Below are positions 12,481 to 23,755 of a stretch of 64,000 bases of DNA, piece by piece. This DNA comes from Polyodon spathula. Its lineage: Eukaryota > Chordata > Actinopteri > Acipenseriformes > Polyodontidae. Within the stretch, counting starts at the first letter, position 1; every line of letters starts with the position of its first letter. The position numbers and the translations under genes are program-made. Location of the stretch: positions 22,084,447-22,148,446 of the forward strand of contig NC_054548.1 in NCBI RefSeq assembly GCF_017654505.1. Direction: 5' to 3'. Under the pieces are notes generated by a model, which was not told the origin of the DNA, made no database searches, and saw nothing but the letters and a program-made list of their open reading frames with translations.

Positions 12481-12519
12481 ATTTCTTGGGCTGCATGAAA
12501 ATCTTGAAATTAGCCCAAT

Positions 12520-12955
12520 ACCACGATTGTGCAGTGATTATGTCACATGACTATAGACAATCTAGGCGGGAAATTGAGAGGAACGGTAGTCCACCCGCCA
12601 AGTTGCAGCGAAGCACGAGAACTGCCAACAGACCTTTTTCCATCCAACTTTTTTTTTTTGGATTTAATAATCTCCAATTATTTTATTGTTTTCTCCCAAT
12701 TTGGCATATCCAATTACTTTTAGGCTCAGCTCACAGCTACCACCCCCTGCTGACTTGGGAGTGGCAAAGACGAACATACGTTGTCCTCCGAAGTGTGTGC
12801 CATTAGCCGACTGGTTTTTTCACACTGCAGACTCAACGTGCAGCCATCTCAGAGCTACAGCGTTGGAGGACAATGCAGCTCTGGGCAGCTTACAGGCAAG
12901 CCCACAGACGCCCAGCTGGACTACAGGAGTCATCGGACTTTTATATATTTGCAAT
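12520..12955 (+). repeat. Dispersed repeat fragment with hairpin
   Basis: A GC-richer block within AT-rich DNA. It contains an inverted pair, TTGTCCTCCGAAG near 12781 and GTTGGAGGACAA near 12863, flanking a segment that reads CACACTGCAGACTCAACGTG. I recall closely similar sequence as a frequent dispersed repeat in ray-finned fish genomes, but cannot name the family. Short + strand open frames here have no recognisable domain and are treated as chance. Boundaries are approximate. Confidence 0.5.
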
Positions 12956-13114
12956 TTTTTTAACCATTATTCATCTTCATCATCCTCATTCTGAGATTTT
13001 GAGCTTGAGTTCTGAAAATGTTTGGTTTCCTGTGAGTGTAACACTCATTCCTGAATTAGGGTTGCCACCAGTCCGGGTTTGACCGGACAGCCTGGGAATT
13101 GGCATCTATATACA

Positions 13115-13894
13115 TGTGGCAGGAATTAGCAAGCCTGGACGCCCTGATATCTGGTTTTTAAGTGAAACGCATAAGAAACACCAACCTTCCTATAATATTT
13201 TCTTTGTAGTTGCTTAAACGAGTTCCACAATCTTATTTAGAAAAATGTACTGTTTATTACTGATCTGTACATTCTACTTAGTCCCCAGCATTTGAATAGC
13301 GCTGAAGACAATGTACATAACCACTTGATAACCACTGGAAGTCTCCATTGAAAATAAGTAGAGTTGAGTATCTTGTTAAATAGAATATCTTTTGAAAAGC
13401 ACTTCTAATAAACTGCAATATTATTGGTTGAAGCAATTTTGAGTGAGGCTGGATTTTCATTGGTTAAAATATTAGTATGTGCTCCCATTGGCTAGAAAGG
13501 TTGCAGTGTTTTTGGCACAGTGCGAGATTGATATTTGACACAACTGCCGTCTGAGAGAGAGTGTCCCGTGCCACCCAAGAGAAAGTGCCCCTCAGCCAGT
13601 GAAAGTATGCCGCACCAACGCCAGTGAGAGACTGCAGAGTGACACGAGCGAAAGAGTACCTCCCGGAGTCTGAAAGAGACTGTCCTGCGCTACCAGAGAG
13701 AGAACCTCGTGTTGTGGTTTTCATGTAGCTGTGTGTCCTGGAGCTGTTTATCTGAGCTAAACCATTTAATAAGAGAGCGTCCATTTGCCTGCTGTTCCAA
13801 CGCTTCAATAAAAATAGCAGTTTTCACTTCTTTAAACTGCATCCTGTGCCGTCTCCATGTCTTCCTGCTGCAGAACAGATACGCTGCCACTACA
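13115..13894 (+). mobile_element. Solo LTR, 780 bp, target duplication ATACA
   Basis: Starts TGTGGCAGG and ends GCCACTACA, flanked on both sides by the direct repeat ATACA (13110-13114 and 13895-13899). The terminal bases form a short imperfect inverted repeat. A polyadenylation signal AATAAA lies at 13807-13812, about 80 bases before the end, fixing the + orientation. Three ATTGG (inverted CCAAT) boxes lie at 13423, 13459 and 13487 in the presumed U3 region. No internal retroviral coding sequence adjoins it, so it is a solo LTR from recombination. Family is unknown; a 5-bp duplication suits a Gypsy-type element. Confidence 0.85.
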
Positions 13895-14254
13895 ATACAT
13901 AGCAGATTGTTAATATGAATTGAATGCATTGATTGCTAGATTACTATTTCTAGTAATTGGGTAAGGTGTTAAATGACAATGAGTTCCAGGTGCATTTAAT
14001 AGATCTAATGAATTTCAATCTGCTTTCAATACGCTCTGATGAAGACAACATGCTGAAACACATCAACGTACCTGTTTTTAACTTGTTTTAATGAATAAAG
14101 TATGAATAATTGACACACTTTTGGAATGTAGACTTTTGGGACTGTCTTTTCTCTTTGGCGGTGGCAATATCTAAGAAGTGTCTTCTATTTAACGTTTCTT
14201 GGGACGAAGCACCTTGTGTCTGATTAAATGGACTGAAATATCTTTGCAGTGCCG

Positions 14255-14920
14255 GCATATATATTGATACACAAAAGAAATGCAATACTGTAATAGATTT
14301 TAAAACAGATGTCAAACAAAATCACAGAAAATAGGAACAAAAATGCAGATCAAACAATCATGATATGTTTTCAGTATAAAACATGACACACTGTCAAAAT
14401 CAAAACATTCCAGCATTAGTATCAGGTATGACCTCCCTGAGCATTAACACAATCCTGCAGCATTGACCTGATCAGCCTCTAGATAGACTGCTGTGGGATG
14501 TTTAGCTGCACCTTCAAAGGTAGTGACTCTGCCTTCCAGGACGTGGCCTGTCCCTCACAGAGCTCATTTCCTGGTTTCTCTGGACTAGTCTGCTGATTGC
14601 TGAAACAGAACATTTCATGCTCCAGGCAACTTCTCTCACAGACAGGCTGCCTTCAATCATGTCGATAGCAATCATGCCGATGGCTATTTATACAGATTCT
14701 TACTCAACTAATTTTGGTAATTTTAACAGAATTCAAATACAACAAACACTGAGCACCTGCCATTTTTATGAAATCACATGACTTGAGCTCAGTGTTTTGT
14801 TTTTCCAAGGAACAATACTACTCAAACAATCAACCTATCTGCTCACTATTTAAAATGCAAATAACAATATGTATGTGCCCAATGAGTTTGCATTGTGCAT
14901 CAGTATATATGGCAGGATTT
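14255..14920 (-). mobile_element. Tc1-like element, internally deleted
   Basis: Imperfect inverted ends are seen as CATATATATTGATACAC at the left and the complement of CATATATACTGATGCAC at the right. On the minus strand, 14685-14530 reads like a transposase helix-turn-helix (SVREVAWSMKCSVSAISRLV). 14520-14425 reads like a transposase C-terminus (RLIRSMLQDCVNAQGGHT followed by a stop and Y). The central catalytic part is missing between them. Boundaries are approximate and no TA duplication was fixed. Confidence 0.72.
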
Positions 14921-15112
14921 GAGCCCTAACTAGTCATACTTTCACTCTATATAATCGCTATGCTAAACAGACTTGAATCTTAACCTTTCATCAGACTAGG
15001 CTATTATTTACATTTACACTATCCAAACGGCAATACATTGCCTCAAGATTGTTGAACAATTTAGCTATTCCCGTAGTGTGTTATAAAGTTAAAAAAAAAA
15101 AAAAAAAAAAAG

Positions 15113-15499
15113 ATATCTGAAACAAAAACGCCAAGTTATCAGAAGTGCTCAGCCATTTAAAGTAGCAATAGGAAAAACACAAGCCAAGCTTCAAGAAACC
15201 ACTGGGGCAACCTTGCCCAGCACCAAGCAAATAGGCACAACTGTCAAAGCGGTGGGGGCCAAGGTTGCCCCAATTGTTTCTACTAACTTGGCTTGTGTTT
15301 TTCATGCGTTTGATCCGCGTTTATTGTGCCCATCGGTTTTACAGTTGTACCTATTTGCTTTGTGCTGGGCAAGGTTGCCCCAATGGTTTCTTGAAGCTTG
15401 GCTTGTGTTTTTGATATCTCTACTTTAAATGGCTGGGCACTTTTGATAACTTGCCATTTTTTTTTTTTTTTTGCATATCCAATGTGTTTTTGTTTCAGA
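15113..15499. mobile_element. Palindromic (fold-back) MITE
   Basis: The left arm (from GATATCTGAAACAAAAAC) and the right arm (ending GTTTTTGTTTCAGATGC) are inverted copies over roughly 130 bases. Shared blocks include AAGCCAAGCTTCAAGAAACC and GGGGCAACCTTGCCCAGCAC. The right arm holds an extra A/T-rich insertion, and the loop contains a further diverged copy of the arm (GGCCAAGGTTGCCCC, then CTTGGCTTGTGTTTTT). The inserted T run and flanking A run are prone to length error. No coding sequence. Family not recognised. Confidence 0.82.
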
Positions 15500-18326
15500 T
15501 GCAATATACGTACACCACAGCAATCTGTCTGTATGCCTTAGCAGTGTGCTTCACTCTTGGAGAAAGAAGAATCACACAGAAGAAATGAAATGCATAAAAG
15601 ATTCTATTTACATTACGTTTTGTTGCAAAACTGATTAGATAGCCACAGACTCAGTTTCCAGGCTGCAACAAGAATACATTTGTCACAAACAGCATTAGTA
15701 TTATAATGCGCAGCTGTATGTGCCGAAGTGATCATTCTTAAAGAAAGAATATTTCTGGCTAATTTGATTAAGAAGGTTAACTCGAGAATAACTTCTTATG
15801 AGAGAAACTACTCATTTTTGGTTAAAACAGTGGTATGATCATATTCTTCATCACAAATCAATACAAAATATTTAATTGTGTAGTTTTTTCCAGATGCACA
15901 CAGAAAATTAAAGAACCAGCATGCAGTTTCCTCTTTATTGATGATGATAATGATTTTTTATAAGAATTATTTATTTAACTGTTTTACATGTTCCCGTGTC
16001 TGTGGTTTTAAAGGAATGCCTTTAATGTATCCTTGTAAATAACTATTTTTTTTTTCACATGGTATCTATAGCGTAAGTAGTATTTTCAAATACAATTCTT
16101 GCTTTTCATAAGGAGAATAAAGGAGACATGCCCATTATTTTTTCTTTTGAAGTCTTCAATTAGTTGCAGATGAATGGTTTAGAGTTGAATGAGTCAATGA
16201 CAAGTACCTTCTCAGACAATTAGGAGCTCATTTTTCAAGGTCCTGTAGGCATTAGCTAAGAGAGAGTAACCAATGGATAGTTGTTCAAAACTGGTACCTT
16301 TCATTCCTGAGAATGCTGAGCTAGTCCAGGTTTTACTACATGGCATTTTAGCTAATTGTGCTCAATCCTAACAGAAACTGTCAGACTCCTTGACTCTTCA
16401 CCATGACAGATTGGGCAGACCTGGCGTCGATTGCTATTGTCAGCATGACAGTGAAGCAGCTGTTCTACACCTCCAGTTTCCAATCAATGAGGTAGGAGTG
16501 CTGCTCAGATATTCAAACATATGCTTCAATTGTTATAGACACTGAATGACCTGCATACCACAAACCCTGTTTGGTGCTACTGTCATATTTCATGACATCA
16601 GGCCATTTCAAGGTTAAGGACATTTTTGTTTGTGATATGCAAACCCTCCGGTTTATAGTAATTCCAACCCTCTTTTGCAGGTTTGTATTAATCATCTACA
16701 GTACATTTAAAAGACCCCCCCCCCCCCATAGCTCTCCAAATCTCTATATCTTCATAATTTTTTAAGGTGTTAAAGGACCCAGATTAAAAATCACATCATG
16801 ATTTCATTATGAGAATTTTTATTTCTTAAGGAAATTAACATAAAATGTGTCAATAATGTATATACAAATATAATGTGTTTTTTTTTTTTTTTTAAATCAA
16901 TATTTTAATGTTTGATTGAAACTAAATGAGGAAGGGGCTTTTTTTCTTTTAAAATTAATTAAAGGCTGGAGTTAACACTTTGAAAATCAGTCCCCACGCT
17001 TGTAAAATAATCTGTTATTCTCACACCTGATGAAGAGGCCTGCTTATGCAGTGTTGAAAGCTTTTGTTTATTTGTCCCGTAAAATGTGTACAGCTTTTCA
17101 TTCATTTAACTTAAAATAAAAAATAAAAATGCATTTTTCATTATAACCTTCTCCTTTTGATACTGCTTAACTAGTATTATTACTTTGATGAGGGGATAAT
17201 CACAGGATGTTTTGAGAACAGCTTTTAGTGACAGTGCCAGAAGTTATTACAACACTAATTAAAACGATCTTGATAAATATCTCTAGCCAATTACAAAGTC
17301 ATTATATTGTATACATGTACACTGCACATATAATGAATCCGGAAAACCTGCCAAATGTAATGATGATCTATTGAAATGTGTCATGTGACTGCACTGGCCT
17401 TGAATGCTGTATAATTATAAATAATCTGAACATGTGAGCTAGATGCACCAGATTATCGATTTACAATGGATCGGTCATCAGCCTCAGCGGATTCAAAATA
17501 ACGTGTAAACCAGTTTGTAATACAAAAAGAGAATTTGGCAGGAAAGACTGTATTTGCCATTCATGTTTATTTGACAGCCTTGTAGCCATGTATCCTACAA
17601 CCACATTAACACATATTAGTTGTTTTTTTTATCCATGTACTACAAGCTGTCTAAATGAAAAAAACAAAACAAACCAAAAAAAAAAAAAAAAACACACTTA
17701 GCAACAAATACAGCAACCATGTCGAAATCATGTACCTTCTCTATGAAAGAGGTGATGCTTTTGCCAGTGGTCTAATGTGTGAAGATGCATTAACTTAAAC
17801 TTCAGTGCAGCTTTCCTCTTTGAGTAGGTCAGACATACCGGCTTGTATGCTTTTGTTATAAACAGTGTTGGTTAAGTTTATACGCGTGCTATCAAACAAT
17901 ATAAGTAAAGCATCTTAGTGAATCAATATTTATTTTTGATGTCACTGAAGTAGCTATTCTTTAGAGATTTAAATGTGTCAGTGGCTTTCATTTGGCTAAT
18001 GTTTCAATTAGTATGATAGTTGCCTCCAGATGGAAATCTAAGTATGTAGAGTTTTTTAACAGAATGAAATCAGCCTTATATATAAGGGTGTGGATGCCTC
18101 AGTGGTTGACAACTGAATAAAGGTCTTCTTTTAACATATTAAAAAAAAAAAAGATTTGTAAGTAAAGTATGATAGTTGTATACACAGTATACATACATAC
18201 ATCTATACATTGAAAACGCATTACTCAATAGATTATTTCCATATTTGTATTAAACAGTCAAGTTTCCCTGTAACCTCCTGTAATTAATATATAGCATTAT
18301 ATTTGTTACTTCAAATTATTCACTTT
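15500..18326. other. AT-rich non-coding DNA
   Basis: No exon, gene or well-defined mobile element was seen. It holds several A/T runs and a 9-base C run near 16718. Near 17027 a CTGATGAAGAGGCCTG motif resembles the tail region of some fish retroposons, too short to assign. Confidence 0.5.
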
Positions 18327-18710
18327 TTAGGAAGGATCACTTGCTATGAATGCCATTGATTCTGTGTGAAGGATGAATAAAGGTCTGAGGTTCCCCAAAT
18401 AGTTCTTGTATTCACAGTTTACTTTCTGGTGAAAGGGTATCTGTACCCAAATCACATCATCCTGTTTGACTCCTTTGAAAAATGGTACCCATTGGCACAA
18501 GCAGGAGGTACCATGCTGTACTGCATTAATACTGTTTGAAGTAGCTGTAGATAAGGAATACAGTAGCTGAGTGTTGATTTTCAACATAATATAAAGGAGG
18601 GAGGTATAGAAATTTGAGATATATCTTTTGGCATCCCAATCCATCATGCAGGGTATGTTGATCTGTTTAGGTTTCAGAAGCTTTGCACAGGATCGATTAT
18701 GTTTTCTCAT
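18327..18710 (-). CDS. Unrecognised 127-codon open frame
   Basis: An ATG-started frame whose product is not low-complexity: it has five Cys, three Trp and mixed polar/hydrophobic segments (for example CQWVPFFKGVKQDDVIWVQI). I recognise no domain, signal peptide or transmembrane segment. Upstream on the same strand, in another frame, the block near 18790-18720 is also protein-like (GYVNWSTKTHLMQSIL) and less AT-rich than its surroundings, so a decayed coding sequence of a retroelement or retrocopy is possible. A chance ORF is equally possible. No splice sites, promoter or polyadenylation signal support a gene. Confidence 0.25.
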   Translation of the reverse strand: MRKHNRSCAKLLKPKQINIPCMMDWDAKRYISNFYTSLLYIMLKINTQLLYSLSTATSNSINAVQHGTSCLCQWVPFFKGVKQDDVIWVQIPFHQKVNCEYKNYLGNLRPLFILHTESMAFIASDPS

Positions 18711-18981
18711 TTAGTTTCAAGTATGGACTGCATCAGATGGGTCTTCGTTGACCAGTTCACATATCCAAAGCTATATGCATTAGACGTTCGCCTGGCAGCT
18801 GCACGTCAAATCCGTCTCCTTATTCAAGGTCCAAATGAATGGGTCATCAAGTGGACCCTCCCATTGTTCAACCTCTAATTCTCCTCCCAAGAAAGAGTAG
18901 CTGGATGAAAAAGCCAATAATGCAACATCAAAATTAAATCTGCATCAGTACGGTGCAGATTGACTCTTCAAAGGCGCTTTC

Positions 18982-18985
<4 letters not shown>

Positions 18986-19063
<78 letters not shown>
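18986..19063. repeat. (TA)n microsatellite
   Basis: Nearly 80 bases of pure TA. Confidence 0.97.
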
Positions 19064-19068
<5 letters not shown>

Positions 19069-20047
19069 GACTTTAAAAAATAGCAACCTCTGGTTGGTTA
19101 AACAGCATCACATGACCGTGCTGAAAAAAATAACATATACGGATGGCTTGAATACTAATGAGCCACTTCACACTGTATAAATCAGCATGCACCACCACAT
19201 TCTAAATTCCATGACAAACTGCCATTTTATGTATTAGTTATAAAACCACGGCAACAAAATGAGTGACATTCCACCAATTTTCTTTAATATATTTGGGGAT
19301 TAAACTCCAGAGAACTGGAACAGCACCAACTTTTCCACAGTTGTCCACCTGAAAAAAAGAAATGAAAAGTAAGTGCTACAGCAACTGTCAACAATAAACA
19401 CATAAGAGCAAATGAAATAGAAGAAAACAAAGATAACAAAAACACAAAACAACAGCAACATTGTCTGTTATTATTCTTAATTGGCTTGAAGAAAAACATA
19501 TATAGCTATTCATTTTAAGGAAATAAGTCCAGATAATCTCAACAGCATTCTGAGGACAGTTTATGTCAGTGCAAGAAGTTAAACTGACCAGTATTCAGTC
19601 TCCAGTTTTTTTAATGCTGAGAGCTAGAATAAATAGATTTTTTAATGGTAGACATTTTAATATCTGTTGACAGTGAGTTTAAGTCCAGCAATAATATGTT
19701 CCTGTCAGTCACGAAAACCTTCAGAATAGCCAGTAAAGACAAGGCCAAAAGCCTTTACCGACCTGGATTTGAAGTGCCTGCGGGAATCTGAAGCCCTTTC
19801 CATGGTCATCACTGTCGGATTGGTACGCAAGGTTGGGTTTTATCTTCAGCTTAACCTGGCACAAGGAAAATAATGTCTGCATCTGGACATTGATCTGAAA
19901 GCAGTGCTAAGCTTCTGAATTCCAACCCTGCAAAACAGAAAAGTAACATTTTATCATCATCCTCACCTTGGAATCTGTATTTAGCTTCCATTGCAGCTGC
20001 TCCAATTCCAGTCTCAGTTTGATTTGAAGCTCAGCCCAGAGAAGCTA

Positions 20048-20215
20048 CAGCTATGGCCAAACATTTTGCATCATCTAGTATTTTCAGATGGAGGCACAAT
20101 TTAAAGAAAACTATGTGAACACAATTTAGATATTTTATTTAACATCATTTAATCAAAGAAACCACAAAATGATATCACAAAAGTCATAATAGTAGTACAG
20201 CTTAACCATAAATTG
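20048..20215 (+). mobile_element. Tc1-type MITE, left-end fragment
   Basis: Starts CAGCTATGGCCAAACATTTT directly after a TA at 20046-20047. It follows the same sequence order as the left half of the complete copy at 25939 (for example TTTAGATATTTTATTTAACA). The homology fades after the block reading ATAATAGTAGTACAG, and the right TIR is missing. Confidence 0.78.
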
Positions 20216-20399
20216 AAATGTGCAGTTTATTTAACAACTGAAACTAAAATGAGTGTCCTTTGCTACTATATAACGCTGTGGATGAATACACATTTACATT
20301 TAAAAAGTGTTTAAATAATGCTTTTCTCCCAAATGACAATGAACTTTGAAATAGCCATTTTATAAGTGGTATAAACCACTTCAGGCCATGCGGTTTCCA

Positions 20400-20690
20400 T
20401 GAAATATATGGATGCCTGGGCGGTTAAAGGTGCTTGGTTGAATAAGTGGGCTTTGATATGATGGCGGAACGCAGTAAAAGACTGAACAGTCATGAGGATA
20501 ACCGGTATCTGGTTCAACCACAGGGGAACAATGGAAGGGAAGGAGTGAGCAGGGGAGGAAGAAGGGTGAAGAGAATGCATAACAAGATGGCCAGTAAAAG
20601 CAAGAATATAAGGAAAGCAGGACTATAAGGAAGCACGAGGGATTGCAGATAGGAAGGGGCAGTATGATGAAAAGAGCAATAGGCAAGAAC
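20400..20690. repeat. Purine-rich block, possible decayed repeat
   Basis: G/A-rich on the + strand (GGAGTGAGCAGGGGAGGAAG), in contrast to the AT-rich surroundings. The wording around ATAACCGGTATCTGGTTC resembles a recurrent fish repeat that I cannot name. Overlapping open frames in both strands are attributed to the skewed composition. Confidence 0.3.
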
Positions 20691-21018
20691 AAGTGTCTTT
20701 AAATGGATGCAAGATAATATATGCCATCTCTAGCAAAAAAAAAAAAAAAAAATACAATATATGCTTGAACCATTTAACACTTAAGCAGTGCTCCATATTT
20801 AATAGCTGAGAAGGGCAACATATGTATCTCTTTTAATAGCACATGCTAGTGTGAAAGCACAGGGCTCATTCACTTGAACACGGTCAGAAATGCAACGTTC
20901 TGCTCTGTGGGTATTAAGGTTATTACATGTCATGGAAACCTAATAAAGAATATAAGGCAAAAACAGACCTTCTAATCTCTTCTTTTTCTCTCTCTCTCTC
21001 TCTTTTAATTCTCCACAG

Positions 21019-21119
21019 GGAGCTCTTGTCACTGCATGTGCTGATGACACTCTTCACCTCTGGAACCTGCGACAAAAACGTCCAGCAATCCTCCATTCTC
21101 TCAAATTCAACAGAGAGCG
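21019..21119 (+). CDS. stxbp5l: Tomosyn exon (WD40 propeller), first exon in window
   Basis: Encodes 33 full codons from GALVTACADDTLHLWNLRQK to the FNRE residues plus two bases of an Arg codon. A polypyrimidine tract and CTCCACAG acceptor precede it, and GTAAGAG follows. The product is a tomosyn, a cytosolic syntaxin-binding protein that inhibits SNARE assembly and exocytosis through N-terminal WD40 beta-propellers and a C-terminal R-SNARE. This exon carries a WD-type repeat ending DTLHLWNL. The FNRER end matches my recollection of tomosyn-2 (STXBP5L), where STXBP5 has FCRER. Earlier exons are not in the window or were not found. Confidence 0.95.
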
Positions 21120-23512
21120 GTAAGAGATATGATTTTTCTTCTTGTTTATATAGCACTGGTGAGTTTTTTACCTCATGCTGACAAGAAGCTTATTTTTAAA
21201 CCTCTTCAAAACTGTTTGTTATGACTTGTGTGGGTCCAATCAAAGCAGTTAGCAACACAAGTTGGTTGGACCAGTCTGACAGTTTGTTAGAGGTCAGCGA
21301 GTAGGTGGTTGGACCAGCGAGTAGTTGTAGTTGCTGTGGTTTCTAAGGTGTAAAGAGGTCCATTATGTTTAACATTGGCCACATTATTTTAATCGTATCT
21401 GTTGCTTTAGATTCATGCTTGGATTATTTGACATGACCTTCAGGAAGACTGCCTCAATCTCTTCTGAATCCACAACCATCTAGTTAGTCATTCAAGTTTG
21501 ACCTCCTAATTGAATCAGTGATGCATGGAACTTGAATATAGAGGGGACAACTGTTGTATACCCTGCCTTCATTTGTATTTGAATTATGTATGTCATTTGT
21601 AAAGTTCCTTAGAGTAATATTTAAAGAGCACTGTTTTAAATATTGTTTTCGTTTAACTCAATACTGGATAAGTGACTACAGTTATAACAGCGCGTCTTAA
21701 TGTTGGCTTAGTTAGTTAACAATTTACTTAAACTAAATTTGGACAACTGGGAAAGACACTGTAAAGTGTAAAGTCTGAATATTGTAGCAGATGCTGGTAA
21801 TTGGGTAGTTTAAAAAAATTCTCATAATGTATTTAAATAGTGTAAAAAAGGTTTATACCTAAAAATACAACCCTGTAAGTTTAGTTTTTAGAGAATGTAA
21901 AAGTATTTCTAAAAGTGTAATATACCGGTATATCATTTGGTATATAAGGTCCTATCCTGTCACCCACATATCATTTAAAGGCCTTTTTTTTGTACAGAAT
22001 ATTCAGAGGACTTTCTATCTACTTCTATCCACTGCAGTAGATATTCTCTAAGAGGATTAAACAGTAATTCCAAAATTAATTCTTCTAATCAGGAATTAAG
22101 TTGAATTTCTTAATATAATTACTTAGAAAATGCTAAGTTTTTTTTTTTTTTTTTTTTTTTTTTGACATAGGAGAATATATAGACAGGGGGCAATATCAAA
22201 CAGCATGCATGCATGTGAGATGACAGGCTATCTAGAGGCAATTTGGGGTACAGATTCTTATTTAATGTCATGGCCTACGTATTATTCAGGAGGTGATACA
22301 TCTTATAATGACGTCAGATGCTTTTGTAACAATATGAATGAGCCAGAACATAATCCTTTTCAAAAAGGTTATACCCCTAAAAATATTACATTCATTCTAG
22401 AATTAAACAAGCATACAAACACGACTTTACAAATGTTATTTTGAGAAGGCTTCTTCTCATTCTGAAAAGAGCACGCAATGTAAATGAATCAGCCCTATCA
22501 CAAAATTTATAGCCAATTTTGCATCACACAAGAACTTTGGAGTACAGTTCTGTTTAATTTATCTATTTACTTTTTTTACTGTTCAGTTCACTGTGGTTGC
22601 CAAGTAACCATTATTACTATGATGTCAGCCTTAATTTAAGAAGCTGTCTTTGTTTATGTTGGTCCATGTGGAGGTGGCAGAGGCTGATACAACAGCAACA
22701 GGCACCAGTGCTTATGTGCATACATTGTATCACACACTGTGGCACTGTTGTGACGCATTACTTTTTACATCATTATAATCTGCATGCAGAAAATTAGGTT
22801 GGTAATTTCTATACTTAGCTGTGGTATTACCCAAGGGCAACAACTGTATTAAAAACTGTATTACGGATAAAATGTCATTAGAAGAGTACAAATTATGTTT
22901 CTGTGTTATAAAACTTCATTAAAATGTGATGGTCAGAGTCATCTATGCATACTGTATTTATATACATAAAAATAAAGCACTAAAGCACTAAAAACGCTAT
23001 ATAAAATAAAGGTTGATTGATTGATATACAGAGACTTGAAAAACCACCCATGGTTAACAATTCAGCAGCCATGTGTATTATGTACATACTTCAGTTCCAA
23101 TTTGCAAGATCCTACTCTTGGGATACTCAATTAATGTACAAGCACATAGAACTCTGGGTAAACTATAAAATTAGTTTATGTCCTTCCTGTTGCTTGCAGT
23201 TAATCAGATTTCCAGTGGGAATTAATCTCTTATCAATACTTTACTCTTAATTAAATTCACCAACCTCTACTATCCCAAAACCATGAAGTCGTAAGTGCTG
23301 TGTGCAGTAAGAGATAAGAGGTGTGCTGATTGTCCGATAAAAATGTATGTCAGGTTCTTAGGGTACAATATTAATCCTGAACAGAATTATTTAGATTTAA
23401 TTAGATGGTTTTAAAATGATATACAATAGTGCTTTAGAGTTAAACTTTGGTTTGAATTAGTTATCCTTTCTGTCATGTTTGAATTAATCCTTTTTAAGAA
23501 GACAGAGGATTA

Positions 23513-23755
23513 CCTAGGCTTGGTGGTCCAGTGGTGTGTTCTTACAAGGTTCCCCGTTCAAATCCCAATTCAGCCATTGCCTCACTGTGTGTGACCCTGA
23601 GCAAGTCCCTTAATGTCTTTGTGCTCCATCCTTTGAATGAGATACAAAACCAAGGTGACTCAAGTGACTGCAGCATCAGTTGTTGATGTATAGCTCAGCC
23701 TTGAGTCTCTGTGAGACTTTTGATAAAAGCGTCTACTAAATAATTATTATTAATA
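23513..23755 (+). mobile_element. tRNA-derived SINE, V-SINE-like
   Basis: The head has RNA polymerase III promoter boxes of tRNA type: a box A-like TGGTGGTCCAGTGGTG at 23521 and a box B GGTTCCCCGTTCAAATCC at 23548. The body contains CCTGAGCAAGTCCCTTAATG, the conserved domain shared by vertebrate V-SINEs. The 3' end reads TGATAAAAGCGTCTACTAAA followed by a short A/T simple tail, the L2/CR1-type tail by which LINE machinery mobilises such SINEs. The copy is diverged. It is not a functional tRNA gene, because it lacks a foldable 3' half. Confidence 0.85.

Noticed and set aside
13464..13808. 114-codon minus-strand frame
   Set aside because: Antisense to a solo LTR with defined ends; composition effect, no domain recognised.
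23521..23565. tRNA gene from box A and box B
   Set aside because: The sequence continues into a V-SINE-type body and LINE-like tail and has no tRNA 3' half.
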